Positions 28,004-35,827 of a stretch of DNA of 64,000 nucleotides are shown in pieces. A program made the position numbers and the translations under genes. Numbering within the stretch: the first letter of the stretch is position 1; each line of letters opens with the position of its first letter. Under the pieces are notes generated by a model. That model saw only the letters and a program-made list of their open reading frames with translations. It searched no databases and was not told the origin of the DNA. The DNA is from Planctomycetota bacterium (GTDB taxonomy: Bacteria; Planctomycetota; UBA11346): positions 187,125-251,124 of the forward strand of contig JADGDD010000001.1 in assembly GCA_016745075.1 (NCBI GenBank), in the 5' to 3' direction.

Positions 28004-28069
28004 GCGCTCATTCCTCTCCACTATTTAGTAATAGTGAGCGCTCCTGCTGCTCATTAGTGTAGGCAGCAG
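28004..28069. terminator. Nested hairpins between convergent genes
   Basis: GCGCTCA (28004-28010) pairs with TGAGCGC (28035-28041), and an inner CACTAT/ATAGTG pair can form instead. A second stem, CTGCTGC (28044-28050) with GCAGCAG (28063-28069), follows. They lie between the BlaI-type gene and the two-component operon, so they probably end transcription from both sides, although there is no strong T run. Confidence 0.5.
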
Positions 28070-28100
28070 AAGCACAGTAAAAGATATTCAGATCCTGATA

Positions 28101-29294
28101 TTAATCCAATATGGTCATAATGCGGTCAAGCCATTCCTGATCGACTCGTTTGCTCATTTGAGACTCTGGCTGACAGGGTAAGAATATTTCAAAGCCAAAT
28201 TGTCCATCTTTGCGCACGATATGCAGTTTACCGCCATGGTGATACACAACAAAATAGGCTAGTAAATATCCGGCACTCATGTGTCCACCATCTTCATCAA
28301 CTGGGTGAACTGTTTGATAAAGACGTGATTCGTCATAGGTGCTATCTGTTTGTGTGTCAGCAGTAATTTGGAAGGAAATTCCTTTTACAGCCCCGTCTCG
28401 GCTACCATTTGTGAATGAGGCATGAAAAGGCCCACTCATTTCTAGTGATGAAAAACAACTGCTTATACTTGCTATAAGCTTTTCAATCATAGGAAGGTCA
28501 CATAAGCAGGTTGTTTCTGCTGCTGTATCGCTTTGCTCTATTTGTATAGTAGGGATGGATGCGTGCATAACTTCACTGAGGTTTTTTATGTCTAAATTGT
28601 CGTTAAAGGCCACTGCTACATGCACGATATCAGACAAAACAGTATCTACAATTGTTGAAATTTGTTCGCTTTGGCTCCGTGCAAGGTTCCAAAGCTGTTT
28701 CCAATCTATAGAGCCTTGGATCGTTGTTTCTTGTGCCACTGGTTCAGGCATATGTTCAAGAAAAGATTGAAGCGCTTGGAGGGGATTTCGTAGGCGGTAT
28801 GATAAGGCAGATGCGATAATTGCCAGATTCCGTGAACGGTCAGCAACGATAGCATGCTGTAAGGCTGAGACTTTTTCTCTTATGAGAAGGTCGCGGTCTT
28901 GTCGAACGGCATGTAAATCGAGAGCCCGTTTCAAAGACATGCGTAATGAATCAGTATTCCAAGGCTTGGTCACATATTCATAAATGGCGCCTTCATTTAC
29001 GGATTGTATCGCTTCATCAAGGTCCGAATAGCCCGTGGTGAGTAACCTAATAATATTGGGGTGATTACGGCGAACCCATGATAAAATGGAGACTCCACGT
29101 TCTTCAGGCATACGCTGGTCGCTAATAATAACCCCAAATGCTGTTGGATCTGATTCAATAATTTCTCTGCCTTCTTGAGCGCTTGTGGCAGTTACAATAT
29201 TAAAATATCCAGAAAAAAACCTTAAAAAATATTTGAGAGATTTCTCTTCATCGTCTATATACAAGATTTTTGCAGTTGGTTTATCGGTGGTCAT
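28101..29294 (-). CDS. PhcR-like response regulator with degenerate histidine-kinase output domain
   Basis: Residues 8-125 form a receiver with the acidic pair Asp14/Asp15, phospho-acceptor Asp59 in ISDQRMP, Thr87 and Lys110 in YVTKPW. The C-terminal 250 residues resemble a sensor-kinase transmitter. The H-box region reads ALSYRLRNPLQAL, with Tyr166 where the phosphorylated His should be. The ATPase lobe is recognisable only by GGHMSAGYLLAYFVVYHHGGKL. A response regulator with a kinase-like output is what is known of Ralstonia PhcR, and its position after the methyltransferase and sensor kinase fits. It overlaps the hybrid kinase gene by ATGA. Autokinase activity is unlikely; it may act through protein contacts. 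Confidence 0.8.
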   Translation of the reverse strand: MTTDKPTAKILYIDDEEKSLKYFLRFFSGYFNIVTATSAQEGREIIESDPTAFGVIISDQRMPEERGVSILSWVRRNHPNIIRLLTTGYSDLDEAIQSVNEGAIYEYVTKPWNTDSLRMSLKRALDLHAVRQDRDLLIREKVSALQHAIVADRSRNLAIIASALSYRLRNPLQALQSFLEHMPEPVAQETTIQGSIDWKQLWNLARSQSEQISTIVDTVLSDIVHVAVAFNDNLDIKNLSEVMHASIPTIQIEQSDTAAETTCLCDLPMIEKLIASISSCFSSLEMSGPFHASFTNGSRDGAVKGISFQITADTQTDSTYDESRLYQTVHPVDEDGGHMSAGYLLAYFVVYHHGGKLHIVRKDGQFGFEIFLPCQPESQMSKRVDQEWLDRIMTILD

Positions 29295-31897
29295 GCTGGT
29301 ACTCCTTCGCGTATATAACGCTTTAGCGATACAATTAAGGTTGTTTGTGAGGTTCCATCGCTTTCGGCAGATATTGAACCACTACATTGTTGTACGATTG
29401 TTCTACATAAACTGAGGCCTAAGCCAATTCCATCACCAATGTCAGAATCAGAAAAGAAAGGGTCAAAGATTTTGTCTATATTTTGCGGGGCAATACCACT
29501 TCCATTATCGGTTACTCTAATATCAATGTTATCACCATGCTCGTGAGTTGTGATTTCTATTTGTGGGCATTCTGAGTGTCGTAGTGCACGACAGGCATTG
29601 CTAAAAATATTAATGAATACATGTATGAGGTTCTCTTTTGACGCAGAGACGTGAATATCTGTGTTCACATCAATATGTACTGCTATGCCTTTTAGATCAT
29701 GACTACACATGCGTTCTGCTTTAGAGAGGACTTCCGTCAAGAGTACTTTATCCGTTTCTGGCCTTCCTGATGATGGATGTGCAAATACTTTCAAATCGGT
29801 TGTTATGCGTTTAATTCGTTCCATACCCTCTTCTGCATCTCCAACAATTTCTGCAAGTTCGGTATCATCTTGAACGGTTGGCAGGGATTTTGCAAAGTGT
29901 AGAGCGGTCATTGCATAATTTAAAGGATTATTCACTTCGTGTAAGATGCCGCCAGCCATAACACCAAGTGCGTTAACTTTTTCACTTTGAATAAGCTGTG
30001 CTTCTGTTGTGCGCAGCTGAGAGAGTGCTTCATCTAATTCTGTATTTCGAGTTCGTAGTTCTTCTTGTAGCCCATAGGCTTGTAATAAATTACGTAAACG
30101 GGAGCGGAGTTCCATAACGCTAAATGGTTTTAATAGGAAATCATCAGCACCGCCTTCTAGTGCTTTGAGTTTTGTTTCTGAATCAGAACGTGCGGTTAAC
30201 ATAACAACACGAACTCGGTGTTCTTTGAAGTCATTACGCAATGTTTGGCAAAATTGGATGCCATTCATCTCTGGCATCATCATGTCCACAAGAATTGCAT
30301 CTGGGCAAGATTCTTTGCATGCAGATAATGCGGCAGTAGCACGGTCATATGCCGTTACATTATATTCTTCAGAGAGGCATTTTTCTAAATAGGCACGTAC
30401 GGCTGGTTCATCATCTATGACGTAAATGTGATAACGCTTGGTATCTTGTGGGGACAGGGTAGTGGTGTTTTTTCGTTTTGTGGTTATGACCGAGAGACTT
30501 TCTGCTTCTCTATACATATCACCTAAGCGTTGTTGGAGGCTTGCTCCTGGTAGAGCCTGAGCGTGTTGTTGTGATGAAGGCTCTGTTTGTATAGGCAAAG
30601 AGAGAGTAAAACAGCTGCCTTTTTCCGGCTGGCTGGCTACTTCAATGCTTCCATCATGTAGTTCCACAAGTTCTCGTACTAATGATAAACCGATACCGGA
30701 GCCGAGAAACTCTCGTGTATCAGAACTATCTACTTGATAGAAACGTTCAAAAATCTGGTCGAGTTGGTCTTTAGGAATGCCAATACCAGTATCTGTAACC
30801 GTGATAACAGCCTGCTTGTTTTTCTCAGTGCAGGCCACATCTACACGCCCACCAGTAGGAGTAAATTTTACTGCATTTGATAATAAGTTCATCATGATGC
30901 GTTCTAAGCGACTGACATCACCAGAAATGACCATGGGCATGTCTGGTTGTGTATAATGAAGCTGTATCCCTGCCATTTTTGCTAGATAGGCAGCTGATTC
31001 GACTTGTGCTGCGATGAACCCACTCAGTTCGATAGGGCGGCATTCTAATTGAATGCTATCGTTATCAAGCCGCATTGATTCAAGTAAGTCATTAATGAGT
31101 TTTAATAAGCGTAGAGCGTTTGAGCGAGCCATTGTTAATGAATTGCGTACATCCTCATGTAAGTCGTCTCGTTCAAGTGTTTCTTCTAAGGGAGCCAAAA
31201 CAACCGTGAGCGGTGTCCGTAACTCATGGCTTGCGTTTGCAAGAAATCTGCTTTTGGCTTCTTCTAAACGTGCAAGCTTATCATAGGACTGAGTTAATTC
31301 GTTATTTCTATCAAGAACCTGTTGTTGTAGTGAAAATTCCTGTATGCGATTTCGGGAAGTATAGAAGCTAGAAGCTCCACAGATGACAGCAATTAGGGAA
31401 AGAAAAAAGAAATTATTTACAAAGAGTTCCAATTCAAAGCCACCAACAATACAAGCTCCTGCATAGAGAAGTAAAGTGAGAAGCGAGGTGATGATAACTT
31501 CTTTCAATGTCCATGGCATTAATAAGGTGACTGCTATCATTACCAAAATAAGCCCTGTATGATAGGTAGAATGGACACCATTTGTTGCGGCTATCATATA
31601 AGAAATGGCAAGTGCGGGCAATAAAGCCCATAACACTCCTAGTGGGCGAATGAAACGACGTTTTTTATCTACGAGTAAAGCGAACAAAACCAGGCAGACT
31701 CCAACATCACAGAGTAAGCGGACAGTAACGAATTCCCATATATACTGAGGGTAGAGAACAGCATCTAGTCCGATGCCAGCAGGCATCAGTACCATCGCCA
31801 AAATACATCCAGCTACTGAATGACGAAAACGAACGCTTTCATCCCATTCTTTAAAGTCGGCTGTTTTGGTGGCAGTGCTGTTTTTACCTATGAGCAT
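29291..31897 (-). CDS. Hybrid sensor kinase with two transmitter modules (PhcS-like position)
   Basis: This 868-residue inner-membrane protein has about six or seven helices in residues 26-176, then a short coiled coil. The first transmitter has SHELRTPL with His224, followed by an ATPase lobe (NLLSNAVKF, DTGIGIP, GSGIGLSL). A receiver follows with Asp538 in LVDMMMPEMNG and Lys590. A second coiled coil leads to a second transmitter with LHEVNNPL (His653) and a full ATPase lobe (NIFSNACRAL, DNGSGI, GIGLGLSL). Two complete kinases in one chain suggest an internal relay. The lack of a large periplasmic loop fits sensing of a membrane-soluble signal. It overlaps the methyltransferase gene by 14 bases. 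Confidence 0.85.
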   Translation of the reverse strand: MLIGKNSTATKTADFKEWDESVRFRHSVAGCILAMVLMPAGIGLDAVLYPQYIWEFVTVRLLCDVGVCLVLFALLVDKKRRFIRPLGVLWALLPALAISYMIAATNGVHSTYHTGLILVMIAVTLLMPWTLKEVIITSLLTLLLYAGACIVGGFELELFVNNFFFLSLIAVICGASSFYTSRNRIQEFSLQQQVLDRNNELTQSYDKLARLEEAKSRFLANASHELRTPLTVVLAPLEETLERDDLHEDVRNSLTMARSNALRLLKLINDLLESMRLDNDSIQLECRPIELSGFIAAQVESAAYLAKMAGIQLHYTQPDMPMVISGDVSRLERIMMNLLSNAVKFTPTGGRVDVACTEKNKQAVITVTDTGIGIPKDQLDQIFERFYQVDSSDTREFLGSGIGLSLVRELVELHDGSIEVASQPEKGSCFTLSLPIQTEPSSQQHAQALPGASLQQRLGDMYREAESLSVITTKRKNTTTLSPQDTKRYHIYVIDDEPAVRAYLEKCLSEEYNVTAYDRATAALSACKESCPDAILVDMMMPEMNGIQFCQTLRNDFKEHRVRVVMLTARSDSETKLKALEGGADDFLLKPFSVMELRSRLRNLLQAYGLQEELRTRNTELDEALSQLRTTEAQLIQSEKVNALGVMAGGILHEVNNPLNYAMTALHFAKSLPTVQDDTELAEIVGDAEEGMERIKRITTDLKVFAHPSSGRPETDKVLLTEVLSKAERMCSHDLKGIAVHIDVNTDIHVSASKENLIHVFINIFSNACRALRHSECPQIEITTHEHGDNIDIRVTDNGSGIAPQNIDKIFDPFFSDSDIGDGIGLGLSLCRTIVQQCSGSISAESDGTSQTTLIVSLKRYIREGVPA

Positions 31898-33299
31898 GAC
31901 GTGCTCTAAAATTCAAAAATACATTTGCGCCTGCTTCTTCACAGTAAATATCGGGTTCAACTCCTTGTGGTGCTAGTCGTTTCATACCCAATTCATCTCT
32001 ATATTCCAAGTGCCAATCAAGAAGATACTCCATAAATCCAAGGATAGGATTACGAGTATGTACATTTGTTGAAATAATCAAGCCATTGGCGCGCGTCATA
32101 TGTTCAAACATTGCGAGTAAGCGAGAACAGACTTTGTCTGAAAGGTAATCAAATAGTCCTGCGCAATAAATAACATCATAATGTGCTGTTTTTTGAGACC
32201 CTCGTAGAGACTCTTTCAGCAATTGATGGATGGATTTGTGAATGAAATTAACGTCAGCGTGTTCTTCGACAGATGATTGAGCTTCTTGTATAGCAGCCCC
32301 TGTTCGAGAAATAGTTTCTTCATTAAAGTCTAAGAGTGAGATTTCCCACTGGGCGTTGGTTGCTCTTTCTTTGATAATTCGTACGATCTCATGTGCTGGG
32401 CCACAGCCAATACTTAAGACTCGAAACTGTTTTTGCTTGTGTAAGGAGGAGGCGGCTTCTTGCTTTAATAATTTTATCAACTCAACAATTCGATTTCGAT
32501 GCCCGAGGGCAGGGCCTTTATCAAGTATCTTCATATTTAAGAGGCGGGCGTAGGTATTTCCTCCTTCATTTGGATCACGCAATATCATGTTCACCATTTC
32601 GTAATCACCGGCATAACCAAGTGGTTTCATGTAGGTACGGTGAATGAAAGGTGAGCAAAGTATATGTGGATGAATTTGACTACGGATATAAAACTTATGA
32701 GCTTGTTCTTCCAGTGGGTCTGAAATGTTTTCTGCAATATCTTCTAACTCAACAAACAACTCGTCGAGTTTATTGCCAACAACATCAACCACTTGTAGAG
32801 CGAAGGAGTCTTGTCTATCTTTGTGTCGTGAAATGCTCAGGTCACGCTCATCCAAACCAGCGACGGTTTCTCCATGATCAAGCCAGCGGCTCAAGCCATC
32901 AAGAAAATCACCAACTCGACTCGTCATAGCTCTAAAATCAGATCGGATTAGTTTGTCAGAAACGCCCCAATCACTCATAAATGCCTGAAGGTCTTCCCCG
33001 ATAACAGCAAGAGAGCCGCCTACATCAAGGTCACGCCATTGGGTGGTAAATGTTACCGTAACAATGGAAACCTTTCCGGTGGTAATAAGGTTTGAAACAA
33101 CAGCATCACCGTCATAGACAATACGTTCGCCTCTATGAATGCGGACACCATGAATCACTTCGCTGAGCTGCAATATCGAAAACGGATTATATACTTCAAA
33201 CACGGCCATGCGTCGATCCAAGTGCATGAGCGCACCTCGATCTTCGGTTCCTTGACTGTTGGTGAAAACCAAGAATGGCACTTCCCCGTATTGACCCAT
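31884..33299 (-). CDS. PhcB-like SAM-dependent methyltransferase
   Basis: The C-terminal half is a class I methyltransferase: SAM loop RVLSIGCGPAHE at 293-304, acidic LLDFNEE at 322-328 and DVIYCAGLFDYLSD at 375-388. Before it is KPLGYAGDYEMVNMILRDP at 225-243, a block I associate with the family annotated as 3-hydroxypalmitate methyl ester synthase (PhcB of Ralstonia). The N-terminal 100 residues form a PilZ-like strand domain containing FEVYNPF and SEVIHGVRI, also typical of that family. PhcB methylates a 3-hydroxy fatty acid to a diffusible quorum-sensing signal. The ATG has a near-perfect GGAGGTGA five bases upstream. Two kinase-type genes follow directly. Confidence 0.78.
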   Translation of the reverse strand: MGQYGEVPFLVFTNSQGTEDRGALMHLDRRMAVFEVYNPFSILQLSEVIHGVRIHRGERIVYDGDAVVSNLITTGKVSIVTVTFTTQWRDLDVGGSLAVIGEDLQAFMSDWGVSDKLIRSDFRAMTSRVGDFLDGLSRWLDHGETVAGLDERDLSISRHKDRQDSFALQVVDVVGNKLDELFVELEDIAENISDPLEEQAHKFYIRSQIHPHILCSPFIHRTYMKPLGYAGDYEMVNMILRDPNEGGNTYARLLNMKILDKGPALGHRNRIVELIKLLKQEAASSLHKQKQFRVLSIGCGPAHEIVRIIKERATNAQWEISLLDFNEETISRTGAAIQEAQSSVEEHADVNFIHKSIHQLLKESLRGSQKTAHYDVIYCAGLFDYLSDKVCSRLLAMFEHMTRANGLIISTNVHTRNPILGFMEYLLDWHLEYRDELGMKRLAPQGVEPDIYCEEAGANVFLNFRARHAHR

Positions 33300-33423
33300 T
33301 CTTCACCTCCTCAGTGTTCGTTCAACAATATTTATCTTATGAATAAGCAAAAAGCTTAGTGTTTTTCTGTGTTTTTCCAGAGCTAACTACCATCATAGTA
33401 GCGATGCGTTAACGGGGGGCGAG

Positions 33424-33795
33424 CTAGGCAATAGCCAATTGTTCAAAAACATTTAGTTCAGAAAGTAGAGAAACGAGCCGTCGATGAAACTGTCCGTCTT
33501 TAGGGAGAATACGAGCATCTTCTACCATCAGAGGGTGGTGTTTCTCTTGTTCGTGTATACTCATAAACCAAATGTCGCTTGTGCATTCGTCTGCCTGTAA
33601 TTCGTGATAGACTTCCCAGCCATTCATTAAGGGCATCTCTATATCGAGTAGTATCAGATCAAATGAATCCATACACAGCTCTAGCATTGCTTCTGCTCCA
33701 TTGATGGCAGTTGTTACCGAACAGCCAAAAGACTCACAGACTGTTTGGGATATATTCCGAATTACTGCTGCATCATCCACTACTAATACCTTCAT
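33424..33795 (-). CDS. Single-domain response regulator (CheY-like)
   Basis: This 123-residue receiver has Asp7/Asp8, phospho-acceptor Asp51 in LILLDIEMP, Ser79 and Lys99, so it should be phosphorylated normally. It has no output domain. The ATG has AAGGAG eight bases upstream. It lies 124 bases upstream of the methyltransferase gene on the same strand and is probably part of the same pathway, perhaps as a phosphate sink or relay for the two-module kinase. Confidence 0.9.
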   Translation of the reverse strand: MKVLVVDDAAVIRNISQTVCESFGCSVTTAINGAEAMLELCMDSFDLILLDIEMPLMNGWEVYHELQADECTSDIWFMSIHEQEKHHPLMVEDARILPKDGQFHRRLVSLLSELNVFEQLAIA

Positions 33796-34010
33796 AGTCG
33801 AATCTCCTTTATATTGAATCTGACGTTGTAGCGTATCATTAAATATCTTTCTGTCTATTGTTTAAGCTGATTATAGAAGAAAAGGTTATACATATGTTGA
33901 GATGAAGTTTATTTATATGCACTGAATGAAAAGAAGCGGGTATTATTTCTATAGTAGATTGTGCCGAGTTATTCTTTACTAGGCTATAACAGTTAGAAAG
34001 GGTAATGGGC
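33796..34010. other. AT-rich intergenic region
   Basis: This non-coding stretch separates the two-component operon (minus strand) from a small plus-strand frame. The operon promoter should lie near its left end. I see no convincing promoter pair, repeat or RNA gene. Confidence 0.5.
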
Positions 34011-34178
34011 ATGTGTAAAAAGAAATATAAAATGCAGGGCTTTGAAAAACGATTAAATAGAGAACAGTGGACTACGCGTATCGATAGGAATCAAATTGTA
34101 GTTATCGAAGGGGCGAGGCGGATGCAAAAAAATATGCTGGAAAGGGCTCAATCAAAAAGTGGAAGAGAGTCGGTTTGA
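34011..34178 (+). CDS. Possible small basic protein (55 residues)
   Basis: A 55-codon frame begins MCKKKYKMQGFEKRLNRE and ends GRESV before TGA. GAAAGGG lies eight bases before the ATG, a strong ribosome site. The composition is rich in Lys, Arg and Gln, with no hydrophobic segment. It fills part of an otherwise empty 485-base gap ahead of the ROK kinase gene. I recognise no family; it could be a small nucleic-acid-binding protein or a chance frame. Confidence 0.4.
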   Translation: MCKKKYKMQGFEKRLNREQWTTRIDRNQIVVIEGARRMQKNMLERAQSKSGRESV

Positions 34179-34280
34179 TGCAGGGGTTCCAAAAAAGAGA
34201 CCTGGTTTCATTCAATAAGCGATTGTGGTTTGAGAAGGTTTACGCATTGAAAAGAGTCTGCTCGCGTAGACATTATCTGA

Positions 34281-35219
34281 ATGACATATCTAGGGATTGA
34301 TATTGGTGGTACGAAATGCGCAGTGTGTCTCGGTGATACGAGCGGAGCTATTCTAGGGAAACGCCAGTTCCTAACAGAAGAGCCGAAAGGTCCACAGCAG
34401 GCTTTAGACCGTTTTGTTGTAGAAGCGCATGAGCTTATTGCAGAGCATAATGTAGAAATTCGTGCTATTGGCATATCATGCGGTTCTCCACTTGATCCAG
34501 ATACAGGCATTGTGCAGGCTCCAGCACAATTGCCATCATGGCAGAACGTGCCGGTAGTGTCTTTTTTTCAGAAACATTTTGGTGTTCCTACATTTCTTGA
34601 TAACGATGCAAATGCTGGCGCACTGGCTGAACATGAATTTGGTGCTGGTCGTGGCTGTCAGCATATGGCTTTTATCACCTTTGGTACAGGCTTGGGTGCA
34701 GGCTTGATTTTGAACGGGCGCATTTACCGTGGAGCAAATTGTTACGCAGGCGAAATTGGCCACATGCGTTTAGCTGATGATGGCCCTGTTGGTTGTCGTA
34801 AGCTCGGTAGTTTTGAAGGTTTTTGTTCTGGTGCGGGTATTGCTCAAATTGCAGAGCGGGAACGTATTCTTTGGAATGGTACAACAGCAGTGTTAGAGGG
34901 AGCAGACACAAAAAGTATTGCCTCTGCAGCAATTGATGGGGATGCGTTTGCATTGCATGTCTTTCAGGTGTCTGGAACCCGTTTAGGGCAGGGGTTAGCG
35001 CTTGTGAATGATGTACTTAACTTAGAAAAAATCATTATTGGTTCTATCTTTTTAAGATGTGAAGCACTCCTGCGCCCTGCCATGGAAAAAGTACTCTATG
35101 CAGAAGCTCTGTCTGCAAGTGTTGAAAAACTGCAAATTGTTCCTACAGGTCTTGGTGAAGCTGTTGGTGATTATGCGGCAATAGCAGTGGCAGCGTCTCG
35201 TATGAAATACATATCCTGA
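34281..35219 (+). CDS. ROK-family sugar kinase/regulator homologue
   Basis: This 312-residue protein has the actin-like ATPase fold of ROK glucokinases. It shows the phosphate-binding DIGGTK at 6-11, NDANAGALAEHEFGAG containing the catalytic Asp, GTGLGAG, and GEIGHM with the zinc His. The usual zinc motif with three cysteines is reduced to one Cys in GPVGCRKLGSFEG, so metal binding is doubtful. It has no DNA-binding domain, so it is an enzyme, not a repressor. Sugar phosphorylation is the likely role, which suits the two GPH-type transporters that follow, although about 600 bases separate it from the first. Confidence 0.85.
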   Translation: MTYLGIDIGGTKCAVCLGDTSGAILGKRQFLTEEPKGPQQALDRFVVEAHELIAEHNVEIRAIGISCGSPLDPDTGIVQAPAQLPSWQNVPVVSFFQKHFGVPTFLDNDANAGALAEHEFGAGRGCQHMAFITFGTGLGAGLILNGRIYRGANCYAGEIGHMRLADDGPVGCRKLGSFEGFCSGAGIAQIAERERILWNGTTAVLEGADTKSIASAAIDGDAFALHVFQVSGTRLGQGLALVNDVLNLEKIIIGSIFLRCEALLRPAMEKVLYAEALSASVEKLQIVPTGLGEAVGDYAAIAVAASRMKYIS

Positions 35220-35823
35220 TGTTGAATAAACGTTTGGGCATGGTGAATGCATCGAGATAAATGAGAGCATCTGCTGTTGAAAAGTTTAGTCATTCGCAAT
35301 TTACATCTACAGTTATTGGAAATATGCGCCATAATGTTGGGGCTGTATATGGTACTAGCGGCCTGTTTGATGGTCATGGCTAGAGAAACCAGTAATGGAT
35401 TGAGTATGATAGAGATTAGTAAGGTGTTACAGGATAAGGCTTTAAGGATGCTAGTGAATTGAGCCGATCTTGCAGTAAAAGTACAGAGTAAGATTACACA
35501 AGCATCAGCGTCTTCCATTTCTGTGTTGGGATTTTCCCTCCGTATTTACTACACCCGAAGGCGATGTTCCGGTTGCAGACCGTGTAAATGCCGAATGTTT
35601 CGTGCTCTAGGCATTGTAGATACGACGGAAGCCCGTTGACGTACAACAGCAAGTAAAGGTGAGGCTGACTTTTCTAAGAGAAGGATGAATCTGTGTCTAA
35701 GAATCGTGAAGTATGCAAGGGAACAGTAATGAGAGATGATGAGTGTTATGACTTATGGAAGCGGATTGTTTTGATACCTCCCATCTTAAATTTAAAACAG
35801 AAAAGTAGTGGAAGGGGTACCCC
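35220..35823. other. Long intergenic region before the tandem transporters
   Basis: Most of this 604-base stretch has no supported gene. It contains a 40-codon frame at 35261-35383, a hydrophobic 61-codon TTG frame at 35277-35462, and a 44-codon frame joined to the transporter (listed separately). None of the first two has a ribosome site. I see no RNA gene; the length leaves room for regulatory RNA upstream of the transporter gene. Confidence 0.45.
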
Positions 35824-35827
35824 ATGA
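35693..35827 (+). CDS. Possible 44-residue upstream open reading frame
   Basis: A GTG at 35693 has AAGGA seven bases upstream and opens a 44-codon frame (MSKNREVCKGTVMRDDECYD at its start). Its TGA overlaps the transporter ATG as ATGA. Translation of the leader could therefore be coupled to that of the transporter. The sequence is unremarkable, so chance is possible. Confidence 0.3.
   Translation: MSKNREVCKGTVMRDDECYDLWKRIVLIPPILNLKQKSSGRGTP

Noticed and set aside
35261..35383. 40-codon frame in the intergenic region
   Set aside because: No ribosome site and too short to support without homologues.
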